A stretch of 64,000 nt of DNA from assembly GCF_000208865.1 (NCBI RefSeq), contig NC_018386.1:1364001-1428000 (forward strand), written 5' to 3'. The stretch comes from Neospora caninum Liverpool. Its lineage: Eukaryota; Apicomplexa; Conoidasida; Eucoccidiorida; Sarcocystidae. The notes below the pieces were generated by a model. The model was not told where the DNA came from and searched no databases. It was given only the letters and a program-made list of their open reading frames with translations. Below are positions 46,901-60,200 of the stretch, piece after piece. The first letter of the stretch is position 1; every line of letters begins with the position of its first letter. The position numbers and the translations under genes are program-made.

Positions 46901-49900
46901 TCTCTTTTTTCAGTCAAAAGACGACCGTATACAAGGATATATATGCCTGTGTGCACGCATATGTCTATTTATATCTAGGTGTGCCCATCTATATTCGCCT
47001 GTGTATACATATGTACATATGCATCAAAATATATATATATATATATGTACATATCTCTATATATGCATGTAAACGTGTTGTGTGTGCGTATAGACATGTA
47101 TGGACGTAGGGGTACATACACAAGTGTGTATGTTTCTGTGATTCGGTGTCGCCGGATGTTTGTAGGCAGGCCGTATGCGTGAGTAGAGATGTGTGTCTCC
47201 GCGGATGTGTGTCGCCATGCATATCAAATTTGCCTTTGCTTCTGTACATTCGCGCGTACCCGTTTGTTCGGTTTCTGTCCCGTGCCGTCGAAGGTGCGTC
47301 AGCAGGTTCTTCTGCATGTGAACAGAGCTACAGCAAAAATGTTGTTTTTACAAATATACATATACGTGCATATGCATACCTATTTTCATATCTCTATGTT
47401 TCTCATTTGGAGATAAAGGGCGTTTCGGTCTCTGTTCGTTTATGTCTTTCTTTTCTTGGCGTGGTTTTGACAACTGCCTGTACTCCTCTCTCGGTGTTCG
47501 CTTCTTCTGCTTCTTCAAGTGGCTGTAGCTTGAGTGTTTCAGTGTTTCCTGGCGTCTCCGCTTTTGTCCGAATCGGTGTCCCAGGAGTTCGGCAAAATAG
47601 TCGAAGGCATGCATGCAGACGCAGCTGAGGCGTCGCGGCGACTGGCCGAGGCGCGGGAAGAAATCCGCGAGTTGAAGGAAAACCTCAGAAGTGCAAACTT
47701 CGCGCTTGTGGCAGGTCTGTCTCTGGCTCTGTCCTCTCTTTCGGTTTCGACGCTCTTTCGCTCCTTTTTGTGTTTCCGTCTCCTCTTTCTCCTTCGTCTT
47801 CTTTGTTTTTTCTGCATCGTCGTTGTCTTCTGCATCTTGTTCGTCTCTCTCAGGACGTCTCCGTGTGGTCCTTCCTGCATTGCCTTTCCGAAACTTTTCC
47901 AGACTGTTGTGTCACGCTGACTCCTTTTGCCGCTCTCGGCGCGCGTTTCGCTGAGATATTCAGTTCCCTTTGCGTCGCCCTCTCCACTGCGACGCACCTT
48001 TCGTCGGAGAGGCGTGGCTCATCAGAAACGTTTGAGACGCTCTCAGGTGTGACGCGAGAACGCGAGAGCTCGCATCGGCCGTTTTTCTTTCCGCGTTTCC
48101 GGCAGAGAAGAAGAAAGCGCTCGACACCTCGAATCTGAAGAAAGAAATCCAAGCCCTCCAGGTGGACTAGAAAGCGAAGAAACCTGAGAAGCAGAAAGAG
48201 CAAACGAACAAACGAATGAAGAGACAGATGAGAAGGATGCGAGATAAGACGAAAAAGCTGAGAGAGTTTAGAGTAGACAGAGAACGAGCGGCATGCAACG
48301 AGAAGACCTGACACCACCGAGAGAAGGATCGCAAAGAGGAGGCGAGGAAATGTAGAGATAAAGAAGATACAGATGTCTCAATCCACTCGTACACGTCGGC
48401 TGTGGGAGGCTGTGTGTTGTAGAGAGACAGCAGGGGATAGAACTTCAGTCGCGTGCACGCCAGTTCACGACCGAAACGAAATAAAATGTGGTTTTGCTTT
48501 TCCACCCTCTCTAATGAAGATAGGAGTATGGCCATTCCCATTCTGAATGTCTCCTTTTCTTGCGCTTTCCCTCGTTCTTTCCCCTTCTCTCCCCGCTCTT
48601 TCTCTCTCTGTGTTGCAGTTAGTCGTCTCCTCTCGAGAAAAGGAAGGAGCGGAACTGCGGTCGCAAGTGAACCAGCTGGAGACCGAGACGCACCTGCAGG
48701 CCGAAGAGCTGCAGAGACTGCGCGCGAAGAACCAGGAAGTCGCCGACGCCTCGCTCCTGACACAACAGAGTTTGGATGACGCGAATGTGGCAAACAAAGT
48801 AGGCAACGGGAGAACGGGAGGTGTGGACGAGTCTTTGCTGTCCAGAGGCGCAGAACGCGGCAGAGCCAGCGAGAACCTGAAGATCTCTTCAGTTTACTGC
48901 TCTCTCGTGCAAGCGGCACAGTGTCCCGCCTCACACTCCCAAGCATCTCATCAGCTTCGGGCAACACACTCTGCCTGGCTTTTTTTCTTTTTCCTCTTCT
49001 CTTTCTCCTTCTACCTCTTTCTTCTTCTTCCCTTTTTTCTTCTACCTCTTTCTTCTTCTCTTTCTTCTTCTCCCTCTTCTTCTTCTCTTTCTTCTTCTCC
49101 CTCTTCTTCTTCTCTTTCTTCTCTTTCTCTTCCTTCTATGGCCCTTTGTGTTCTGCTCTTCCGTCTGTCGCTCTGCATTCAGCACATTCTCCTTTCACTT
49201 CTCGTTCTCTGCGTCGTCCTTTTCGTCCTTTCGTTTCCCCCCTTTCGCACTTCTTTCTTCTTTTTCTCGCTTTCCCTCAGCAACTCGAAGCCTTTCTGCA
49301 CCAGCGCGAGAGCCGCATCGAGGGTTTGGCCCAAGAAGTCCAGCAGCTGCGGCGGGAGCTCGCCGCGGCTGAGAGCGCGACAGACCAGCAAAGCAAAAGT
49401 CTCCTCGCGCAGTGCCAAGCGACGCAGGACGAGAACCGGAAGTTGGAAGAAAAAATCTACAAACTCGAGAGGGAGCGGCAACAACTCGAACAGCAGAAGA
49501 CGCACCTGGCCTGGTCCCTGGAGAAAGAAGAACGCGAGAGAGATAAACGGAGGCTGCAAGAAGAGGAAAAGCGAAAGGAAGAGAGACAAATGCTCCAAGA
49601 ACAAGCTGAAGAATGGAAAAACAAGTAGACACGCCCTCGTGGGAGTCGCGAGACACACAGGCGTAGAAAAATCATGCACACATCCATACAGCTACACAAA
49701 CTATATATATATATATATATATATATACAAAAGTAAAGACGCATGCCTTTGTATGTATGTATGTATATGTATGTATGTATATGTATGTATGTATATGTAT
49801 GTATGTATATGTATGTATGTATATGTATGTATGTATATGTATGTATGTATATGTATGTATGTATATGTATGTATGTATATGTATGTATGTATATGTATGT

Positions 49901-51619
49901 ATGTATGTATGTATGTATATGTATATATATATATATATAGATCAATGCATCATACATCCATGTATATATACATATGTGTAGACAAAAAGGGATATGAAGG
50001 TGTCCATGCACGTGGATGCCGGTGTGTGTGTACATCTAGACTCACACACGCAAGCGCATCGAGACATGCCCATGACGCATGCAAGAGTATGAGCATGGCC
50101 TTGTTTTCTGTGGGTTTCGCGTTTTCCTAGACTGGAATTGCAGATGAAGAAGCAGGAAACACAGGAACAAGCGTGGCAAGAAGAAAGGAAGACTCTGTTG
50201 CAGCAACTGCGGGATTGTCAGCAGGCGGCCTGCGCAGCGGAGGCTGAGGCATCTGCTCTCAAATTTCGCCAGCTCCAGAGAGAAGTTGAGGCGCATGCGC
50301 TGGAGTCGGAACTTCGCCAATTGAAAGAAGTGATCGCTGCCAAAGAGGTGAACACATTCGCGACGAATCTACGGCATCTCTCCCGGTCCTTCACGCGCGC
50401 CTCTTCGGTGCGACCGGTGGCTTTCTCGCTTTCTCGCGCAGGTCCAGTGCCAGGAGAAATATAAAATCCCGCGTGCATCAGTCTTTTTCTGGTTCTCACC
50501 GTGTGGTGAGACTGTGAAGCCGCACCCTGCGTCCGTGTGTCTCCTCTTCTATTGCTTGAGGGGATACAACAGCAGTTATGGGGAATGCAGGCTCGTCCCT
50601 AGGGAAAGAATCCAGTTCGCGCGAGGCTTCACACAAAGAGCACAGAAGATGGGAGTTTTCCAGAAGTCCTGAGTTTCTCGTTTTAGACGCTGTAGGGGAA
50701 GAGGACACTTGAAGGTCGCAGTACACACAGGGCTAGGAGAGAGACAAGACAGATGGAGAGCTTTCACTTTTTTTCTCCGATCTAGTGTCAAGTGTGTCAA
50801 AAACCTTCTCCCACGTCTTCAAAACAAGACCGCCGACACCTCCCGCAGACCAGCAACTGCTGCCTCTTCCGTTATTTGTCTTCCTCGCTCTCTCTCTCTT
50901 TCTCTCTGTTTCTCTCTTTGTTTCTGTCTGTCTGTCTCTCTTTATGCATGCATCTTGTTCTTTTCCGTTGATTTTGTGTTCTCGCGTTCAGTGTGTTTTC
51001 GAGAGTGTTTTGAGCTTTTCGCTCTGTGGGGCGTCTGCTGGCCCGGGCAACCATCCCTCGAGAGCCTGCCAGGTTGTTTTTCGATTTTGTCAGGAGCAGC
51101 ACAGTCGGCAACAGCATGAAAGGGAGGCTTTTCTGCTGTCTCAGCGACGCAAAGAAGAAGAGTGGCGAGCGGCGGTGGCGACCAGCGAGGCAGCCGCGGC
51201 AGACGCGCGCATGCACGCGGAGGCGGCAACTCAGGAAGCGAAGCACCTCGAAGAGGCCATTCGCCAGCGCGAACTTCTGACTGGAACTCTCCAGGACCAG
51301 CTGCAACAGAGCAAAGGCGAGCTCGCGGTAGGTGTACATACACTGGAAAGGCGGTGGCGCTCTCTGTCGACAAGAAACGCCTCAACATTCGCAGACGAAA
51401 ACGCGCAAAACGGTCACGAGAAAGCGACAAACAGTGGAAACCACCACACAGGAACACTGGAAAGAGAGACGACACACAGGCCGCATTTTCCAGAATACGA
51501 CACAGGGACCGGTACGCCTCGGGGACTTACACCAAGAGCGTCTCCTACCTATCAACGCATCTCTCGCGGTATATGCTTCTACAAGCATATAACGTATACA
51601 CATCTATGCACATCTATAC

Positions 51620-51656
<37 letters not shown>

Positions 51657-52068
51657 CATATATATATTTACGTGTATATATATATATATACATCGATCTG
51701 TCTATGTTTTCAAAGGGAGAGGGAACAGCTGTTGTGTGAACAGAGAAAGTACCCTTCCTTTTCTGTGAATTATGGTAAGCCGTTGTACTGCGACGCAGTG
51801 GAAAAGCGTTCGATTCGCATTCTAGCTTTGCTTCCCTTCCGCGCGTCTTCTTTTTCCCGTGTCTTCCGTTTCTCAGAAAACGCGAGAAGAGCGACAGAAA
51901 CTTGAGCGGGAGCGCGCGGCGCTGGCCCGCGAGCTCAAGGAGACGCGAGAGAAGGGGAAGAAACTTGAGGAAAGTTTCCAGACAAAGTGCAAGGAAGCCT
52001 TTGAGGCTCTCCGCCTTTCGCTGAGCGCCGCAACCTCCGATTTCTCATCAAAAGGGGCTGAAGAGTAA
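43993..52068 (+). CDS. LRRC45: LRRC45-like leucine-rich repeat and coiled-coil protein, 12 exons, 874 aa
   Basis: Exons: 43993-44676, 44906-45011, 45618-45795, 46112-46224, 46564-46754, 47585-47714, 48106-48161, 48619-48798, 49281-49624, 50131-50347, 51094-51327, 51877-52068; all GT-AG and in phase. Residues 1-185 are disordered, with a polyserine block (~22-60). Residues ~190-400 carry RNI-type leucine-rich repeats (LMKKTNFVRIDLSANNI, HLDLNWNSLASPG, LLTVDLSHNGMGAAAC). The rest is a long Q/E/R-rich coiled coil. Repeat phasing, spacing and the switch to coiled coil match animal LRRC45, a centrosome-linker and basal-body protein; centrosomal or conoid-associated location here is inference. The exon ending at 46754 uses a weak donor (GTCGGT). 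A GTGAGA four bases on, joined to an AG at 47533-47534, would keep frame and insert ~18 residues. Confidence 0.85.
49751..49939 (+). repeat. 14-bp minisatellite in LRRC45-like intron 9
   Basis: About 11 near-perfect copies of a 14-bp unit (ATGTATGTATGTAT phase), ending in a TA block. A separate TA array lies at about 49701-49727 in the same intron. Confidence 0.93.
51617..51690. repeat. (TA)n compound microsatellite in LRRC45-like intron 11
   Basis: TA alternation interrupted twice by TTTACRT. Confidence 0.88.
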
Positions 52069-54132
52069 AAAGATGCAGTTGATCCGGCGCACAGAGAAAA
52101 ACATAGCCCCTCACTATAACGGCTTCTGTAGCTACACCCAGGAACGCAAGCGCGCTTCACGGTGAAGGGCGGAGACGCTTCTGTGAGGCGAGAGCGCGGA
52201 GGTCTCTATAGCGTCTGTGTCTCTGTACACACTGTGCCTCGGGTCGCTGAGTTTTCTCCGCTAAAGAGAGAGGTGTTGTTTTTCGCCCGACGAGGCGCAC
52301 ACGCGAGGGAAAAACAACTTGGCGAAGCAGACAAGTTGCGCACGAGAGCGGAAAAAGCGGCAAAAAGCGCAGCCCCCGCAAAGGCACAAGACCCACGCCA
52401 GCCACGCATGCCTGTCTGCGTATCAGGTTTGTACGCAAACGGGGTTTCTTCCGCAGAGAAAACCCGTTTCCTGCCGCGCGTTCCCTCTCTGCTCTCCTGT
52501 CGCGTCTACAAAAAGCGAGAGACGAACGCATAGGCGAGCGCAGAGCGCACAGTTCCGTGTGTCTCTCCGAAGCAGCGAGGCAGTAATTTGAGGACCATTA
52601 GCAAAGAGAGAAAACACTTAGAGTCCAGCAAACTCGGAAGCACGCGGTGTCATCCACAGACGCATCCCAAACGAAGCGTACAAAGACAATACAGAGTGTA
52701 GATGCAGTTGTCTCGGGGCTCTGACCCCGCACAGCGCAGAACTACTTGTCGAGGTGCGCTGTGCGGCGAAAGATCTCTTCACCTCGGGAATCTCGGGTAG
52801 GAGGATACGACGGCAGGGACGGAAAAAACTCGCCACTTCCATTTGGTAGAAGAGAGAAAAACTGAGAGCGGCGTTGAGGCGGCCGAAAGCAACACGTGAG
52901 AGAAACGAGCGAGGGACGCTGCTGTTTCCAGCGTGCACTCAGCGCCGTGGGGGAGTCTCGCTTTCGTCCGTTTCTCTCGGGTGTCGCTTTGCGTCACGAG
53001 ATTGCTCCCGTCCATCGGGGATAGCTCGAGCACGAAAGAAAACGAACAAACACAAATCGCTGCGTTCTGCCTCGTTTCCACAGCGGGCGATTTGCGCTGG
53101 AAACGCTGAAGAGGGCGAGAGCAGAAACGAAGCGAAGAAACACTCCGGTCAAGAAAACTTTGCGCCCTGTCCCACCGGAAATCGGGGAGAGAAGACCCCG
53201 CAAGATCAAAGTTGTTTCCTGGAGCCCTTGCTCGCGATCTGCGAGAAAAACCGCGGGGAAGCCTCGACAGCTTCGCTCCGCGAGGCAGCACGGCCACGCA
53301 GGGGAGAGGCGACACGGGTCACAGAGAAAATGCCTTTTCTCTCTCCAGCATCTTCTCGCCGCAAAACCCATCACACGCCACGCTTCACTTGTCTTTGAAT
53401 CACTCTACAAAGCAAAGGCAAAGCGCAGATGATTATTGATGTACAGGTTTATAGATGCAGAAAACATAGAGATCGATACATGCCCACATGCACGTAACGC
53501 CCCAGACAGAGTCCCCGTCTACTGGAGGGTGTTTGCACAAATACAGTCAGACGCACAAGTTTTAAGGCGAAAGCGGAGCAAGTTGGGAAGGCGAGGAGAA
53601 GGAAGCTGATGTCGCTGTGTCCCGGAATTCGCGCAAGATTGTTCCTGCGAAGAGGAGAGGTCAGAAGACACTCCAAAATCACAGAGACACGAAACGAGAA
53701 CGCTCGCGGCGTCCGGCTGTCTCGCCGGACGAAAAACGCCCACTCGACACGTGGGAAAAGGGGTTTTTCCTTCTCTACTTAAACGCGTTACGAGGTGGAG
53801 ACCACGGGAATGAAGCAAGACAAAGAGAAGACGAAGCCCTCGACATGATCTGCTTGGCAATGAAGCAGAGAGAGGACAGCGAGAGAAGAAATTTCGGACA
53901 CCGCAGCGAGGAGACTCGGGGTTTCCGTCTCTGTCCCTGCTGACCAGAAGCCAAACACGACGTGCCCGACTTCGCTGCCACGCGGCCGTGCGCTTCTCAT
54001 GTTGGACCCAAAACCAAGCGAACGGCAAAACCAGATAAAACAGCGAACAGATGCACAACCCACACGTATACCTATATGTATACACACGCGAATCCATATA
54101 CTCATGCACAGACGCATATACATCACCTCATC

Positions 54133-54182
<50 letters not shown>

Positions 54183-54231
54183 TAGAGTTGTGTACCGCGA
54201 GGTGTGCTTTGCGTGAGGATCTTGGAAGGCA
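52069..54231. other. Convergent intergenic region with a (TA)n array, no supported gene
   Basis: It holds the 3' UTRs of the LRRC45-like gene (+) and the SR protein (-). Short overlapping frames only. A perfect (TA)22 array lies at 54136-54179, about 50 bp beyond the SR stop codon and so probably within that 3' UTR. Confidence 0.5.
54136..54179. repeat. (TA)22 microsatellite
   Basis: 44 nt of perfect TA alternation, the longest pure dinucleotide run I see in the window. Confidence 0.92.
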
Positions 54232-57200
54232 TTAATAAAAATCTCCGTTCCTTCGTCCTGTTCTCCTCATGTCATCGTCTCTCCTTCTCGCCATAAGATC
54301 TCGGCTGTCTCTTCTTCGCCGTTCGTCTTCCAGCTTCGAATCATTGGAGAGCGACCGCCTTCTGTCTCTGAGTTCGCCGACTTCTCTCTTCCTCTCTTCT
54401 CTCTCGTCTCGTCCTCCCCGAGTCGCGGGAGGCGACCGGGAAAACCGGCGCCTGCCGTCCCTTTCTTCGTCGCGACTCCGTCCTCTGCCTCGAGGCGAAA
54501 GGGACGGCGAAGACTGCTGAACACTCGCTCTTCTCTCTTCTCTTCCGTCTCCTCGCCTCGGCGGAGAGGCATCCGACAGTCTGTCGGCGCCGGGGCTCCG
54601 CTTCCTCTCTCTGCCTCGCGGTTTCGGCGAGCCTCGTCTGTCGTCCTCGACGCTGCGTCTCTGCTCGTCTCGCGATGAGTGACGCACCGGTCGTCTCTCG
54701 TCCCTCGCTTCTTCCACATTTCTGCGCAAAGAGCGAAAGCGCGGAGACTGACTCGCCTCACGGTCCCGTTTCCCGTGGTCTTCTCTGGCCCTGCCAGCCG
54801 ACCCCGAGCTCTCTCGCCTTCGCTCGCGGTCTGCGTCGCGTCCTCGCCGGAAACTGCCTCGCCGAGGAAGCGAAACTTCTCTGCGGGTCTCCGTCTCGTC
54901 GCGACCGCGCTCGCGTCTTTCGCCTCGAGCTTGACGGCCCGTGGAACGCGAGGACGAGCAAGATCGGGCAATCGCTCTCGCGTTCTCTCTTCTCTCTTCT
55001 GGTCTTCTCGGACGGTCCGCTTTCTCGCTCTCGCCAACTCTTGATTCGTATTCTCTCTCTCTTCGAGACACGCGAGACGAGGACACATCTTCAATCGAAT
55101 CGTCCTCTCTCTCCTGTCGTCTTCGCTGCGTTGCGCCTGGAGACAGGCTCCTCTTGTACTCGTCGCGGTCCACACTACTTCTATCCATTCGTCTCCTCTT
55201 GAAACGGCTCAAATCTTCTCTCTCCCTGTCCAGCGAGTCGTCCCTCCCGCGCCTTTCGTCTCTTCCTCTCTCCATCGAGACGTCTCTCCGGCGCCCTCCT
55301 TCTCGCTCTCTCTCAACAGAGCCTCGTCTTCTCCTGTCTCGGTCTCCTCTCTCACTGCCTACAGAGCCTCCTCTTCTTCCTCCTCTCTCTTCTCTCTCTC
55401 TGTCTACAGATCCTCTCCTTCTGCCTGCTCGTTCGTCGTCGTCGTCGTCGTCTCTCTCTCTCTCAACAGATCCTCCTCTTCTTCTCCCTATCCGTTCTTC
55501 CTCTTTCTCTCTGTCTACAGAGCCTCTTCGTCTCCCTGGTCGTTCGTCTCCTTCACGTTCGCTGTCGACAGATCTTCCTCCTCTTCTTCCTCCTCTCTCT
55601 TCTCTCTCTCTGTCTACAGATCCTCTTCTTCTGCCTCCTCTTTGTTCTTCTCTGTCTCTCTCAACAGAGCCTCCCCGTCTTGTTCCTCCTCTTTCTTCTT
55701 CTTCGTCTCTTCCTCTGCCCATGGAGATGTCTCTTCTTCTCCTGTCTCGGTCTCCTCCTCTCTCGCTGTCTACAGAGACTCCTTTTCTTCTCGCGCCTCT
55801 CTCTTCCCTGTCACTGTCGACAGAACCCCGTCTTCTTCGTCCCCATCTTTCGTCTTCTCTTTCTCTGTCTACAGAGCCTCTTCTTCTTCCTGCTCGTTGA
55901 TCTTCTCTTTCTCTGTCTACAGAGCGTCTTCTTCTCCCTGCTCGTTCGTATTCACGTTCGCTGTTGACAGAGCCTCCCCGTCTTGTTCCTCCTCTTTCTT
56001 CTTCTTCGTCTCTTCCTCTGCCCATGGAGATGTCTCTTCTTCTCCTGTCTCGGTCTCCTCCTCTCTCACTGTCTACAGAGCCTCCTCTTCGCCCTCCTCT
56101 TTCTTCTCTGTCTCTCTCAACAGAGCCTCCCCGTCTTGTTCCTCCTCTTTCTTCTTCTTCGTCTCTTCCTCTGCCCATGGAGATGTCTCTTCTTCTCCTG
56201 TCTCGGTCTCCTCCTCTCTCTCTGTCTACAGATTCTCTCCTTCTGCCTGCTCGTTCGTCGTCGTCGTCTCTCTCTCTCTCAACAGATCCTCCTCTTCTTC
56301 TCCCTATTCGTTCTTCCTCTTTCTCTCTGTCTACAGAGCCTCTTCGTCTCCCTGGTCGTTCGTCTCCTTCACGTTCGCTGCCGACAGATCCTCCCCGTCT
56401 TCTCCCAGCTCGTTCGTCGTCGTCTCTCTCTCTCTCAACAGAGCCTCCCCGTCTCGTTCCGCCTCTTTCTTCTTCTTCGTCTCTTCCTCTGCCCATGGAG
56501 ATGTCTCTTCTTCTCCTGTCTCGGTCTCCTCTTCTCTCATTGTCGACAGATCCTCCCCGTCTTCTCCCTGCTCGTTCGTCGTCGTCTCTCTCTCTCTCAA
56601 CAGAGCCTCCTCGTCTTCGTCCTCCTCTTTCTTCTTCTTCGTCTCTTCCTCTGCCCATGGAGATGTCTCTTCTTCTCCTGTCTCGGTCTCCTCTTCTCTC
56701 ACTGTCTGCAGAGCCTCCTCTTCTCCCTGCTCGTTCGTCGTCGTCTCTCTCTCTCTCAACAGAGCCTCCTCGTCTTCGTCCTCCTCTTTCTTCTTCCTCG
56801 TCTCTTCCTCTGCCCATGGAGATGTCTCTTCTTCTCCTGTCTCGGTCTCCACCTCTCTCGCTGTCTACAGAGCCTCCTTTTCTTCTCCCGGCTCGTTCGT
56901 CTTCTCCCTCACTCTCAGCAGAGCCTCCTCTTCTTCTCCGTGCTCGTTCTTCTCTCTGTCTGTCTACAGATCCTCTTCTGCCTGCACGTTCGTCTTCTCT
57001 CTCTCTCTCAACAGATCCTCCTCTTCTTCGCTCTGCTCGTTCTTCCTCTCTCTCGCCGTCTACATAGCTGCCTCTTCTCTTCTCTTCTTCTTGGCGACGC
57101 ACTGCGTTCGTGTCCTTGCTTTCGCGACTTCTGTCTGCTCTGTCGTCTCTCTCACGAAGTCGGGGGGGGGAGGGCGAAGCGTCATGCCGAGACATCTCTT

Positions 57201-60200
57201 TTCTTTTTTCCCCCCCCCGCGAAGACGAACGCGAAGCTCGACGTGCTTCCTCTCTCTGTTTCTCGCGATCGGAAAACGGCGAGCGCCGTTTCTCTTTCCT
57301 CTCCGCCGAGACCGATCCTTTCTGCCTCTCGTCTCTCTCTTCTCGCTCTCGACTCACACGTAGCTCCTCTCTCGCTTCACCCTCGCTTGCTCTCCGCTCC
57401 CGTCGCTCCTCGCCCGCACTCTCCGGCGACACCTCGCGACTCTCCTCCGGCCGGGACTGCATGCTCACGCTCCGTTCGCGTCTCCCTCTTCTTCCTCTTC
57501 TCTCTCTCTCTTCTTCCGACAAGCTGCAACTTGAAGAAGACCGCGACTTTCTGCCTCGACCTCTCTCGCGACTGCCGTCTCGCTCCGAGGAACTTGCGCG
57601 GCCGCTCCGGCGGGCGCGTCGCTCGTCCTTGTCGCTTCTCGCGTCTCTCTCATCTCGGCTGTACCGACTGCTCGCATCGCTGCTGCCCCGTCTGTAGGAC
57701 GATGACCGGTAACCTCGACTGCGGCTCCGAGAGCTGTAGCGCGGCGACGAGTACCCTCTGTCATAATCACGCGCGCTGTAGTCTTTCTCGACCTGCAAAT
57801 GCGAGATCGAAGCGACGGCGACAAAACATCCCTCTCTCTCTCTCGATACAGCGCACGCATCCGAAGCGTCAGCAGAGTCAAACACCTGTCTCACCCGTCC
57901 CCCTCCTTCGTGTCGAAAGACTCACTAAAAAACACAGAGAAGAACCCCGCGAGAGAGACACAATCCTGTTACCCCTTTACTCCTCTCCCCTTTCCTCGGT
58001 AGTTTTCCGCTTTCGCCGAGTCGCTTTCTCACCTTGATGATGGACCCTCTGCCGTCGACGCGTAGCTCAGTTTTGTCCAGAGAGCGAACTGCGTACTGGA
58101 GATCTTCCGGGTGTTCGTACTCGACGACGCCGCGACCTTGCGAGAGGACTTCTGCAAACCCGACCGGACCCGCCTTTCGCATGTGGTCTTTCAAGTGCTG
58201 CCAGCGACAGCCAGGAGGAAGAAAGGAGACGAGCACGCGGTGTCCGGTTCGCCGAGGCGGTCCAGCCGAGCCGCCGCCGAAACTGCCGGTAGGAATCGTG
58301 TTGGGATTCACTCCAGATCCAGCACGGCGCGAAGGCTGTGCGGTGAACTCCACGCGAAGCGAGCGACCTCGGTAGAGGTAGCCATGGCGACAGGCGACGG
58401 CATCTTCAGCTGCTCTGTACAAAAACGGAAGGAAAAGTGGGAGACAGGAAGGAGAGCGAGGATTCAAAGAGAAGAGAACGAGAGAGAGGGTTCGAGAAAG
58501 AGGCGTAGAGGAAGAGAAGAGACAGGTGAGAGAGAGGGGCAAAACACACGCAAGAGAGAAGCCAAGCAGAGCGGAAAAACGGGGAAGAACCCGGCAGCGG
58601 CAGGGGTGCCTAGACACGCAAGAAACGCCGCTGACCACATGGGGACAAAGAAGCTGACAACACCGACGCGGGAGAAAGGGCCAGACGCACACGGATTCCG
58701 CCCGGGTAACAGGACGAGAGATATCGGAAGAGGAAAACGAGAGCGCGAGTACAACGGAGACGCGCCCGAAAGAGAAAAACGTGCAAAATATGGGGATTTG
58801 CGACGCAGCACACACACGATCCACACTTGTACTCGGCTCCCTCCCCTTCTGGGGCAACCGTCGTGTCTCTTCTACCTCTTGGTCTCTTTCTCCGTTCCTC
58901 TCCTTTTCTGTGTTCCCCTTCATTCTTCCCTTTCTTTCTCGCTTCATCTCCCTTCTGTTTCTCGTACCGGATGGTTTCAAATTCCACGAAGGCGTAGCAC
59001 GTGTCTGACATGCCGCCTCGAGCGCGTTTGATGTCGATGTCTCGCAGGCGACCAAACTGAAAAGAAAAACTCCATTCTTTTCGCGTGTGTCAACCTCTCA
59101 CTTTTAGCCACGAAACGTCACAAACGCGCCCATCCGAAAGCGAACACGTGCCACCAGAAACCCTGTCTTCGCATCCGCCACACACTCAACGAGCCTTCAC
59201 CTCTCCGTTTCCTTTCTAGGTGAGGATGTCCCCTGAAGACGTGCACATATCCGACCCTCTCTCGTTTCTCCGCAAGGTCAGGCATCCCAAAACGGAGAAC
59301 CTTCGTAGCTCCATTTTGACGCGCGAGAGAACCTTAACACAGCTTTTACACCGCTCAACTCTACCCTGCTTAATTCAGAGCCTCCCTCTGACGCGCTTCT
59401 CCAGACATTCAGTTTCCGCCTGTCTCGATGCAAGGAAGAGCGTACCTCTACCACACGCCTGTCGACCCCCCCCCCCCTCCCTGCAATATCTCTCGACACC
59501 CACATATACGCACACACGAACAGATATCTTCTGAAATCAATGCAGCTACAGGTGCACAACCAAGCATCTTTGGAACATCTCCTACAAAACCAGATATTCA
59601 ACATACACCTGTATGTATATATATATATATATATATGTATACGTACAGAAACACAGGTAACCATTTATACAGGTAAATAGATTCTCGTGTGCTGCGCGTC
59701 ACCTTGAAGAGGATATCTTCGACGTCTCTTTCTCGGATGTCTCTGGGTAGGTTCCCGACGTAAATGCATGTCGGGCGTCCTCTCACAGGGCCGACGGTTC
59801 TTCGTCCAGGCGACGCGTAGCGCAAGGAGCGAAAGGGCGAACCGAAGTTGGCCGGCGGGTAACTCGGCACGTAGCCGTCTCTTCCGCGTCGAGATCCTAT
59901 GCTGTCGGAGAGGCTGCGTCTGCGGCTTCGACCTCTTGAAAAGGATCGAGAGTTTATGTACGGAGATGACGAGCGATCTTCTCGATCTCTGCGACTCCGT
60001 CGGCCTCGTGATGAACGCGAAGAACTCCGACGCCGAGAGTCGTCTCTCTCTCGAGAGTCTCGTGCGTCTTCTCTCTCTCGAGAGTCTCGTGCGTCTTCTC
60101 TCTCTCGAGAGTCTCGTGCGTCTTCTCTCTCTCGAGAGTCTCGTCCGTCTTCTCTCTCTCGAGAGTCTCGTGCGTCTTTTCTCTCCCGAGAAATGCGACC

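Noticed and set aside
49457..50130. Long frames across 49750-49940 on both strands
   Set aside because: They read through the 14-bp intronic minisatellite (MYVCMY-type peptides), which has no stop in several frames. Splice phase skips it.
55642..58037. Long plus-strand open frames (up to 684 codons) rich in Ser, Leu and Phe
   Set aside because: They are the antisense of the RS repeat. Repetitive R/S/E codons leave several frames open on both strands, and splice phase plus two RRM domains fix the minus strand as coding.
58111..59031. Plus-strand ORF of 306 codons opposite SR exons 2 and 3
   Set aside because: Antisense to well-supported RRM exons; composition is Arg/Glu/Lys noise.
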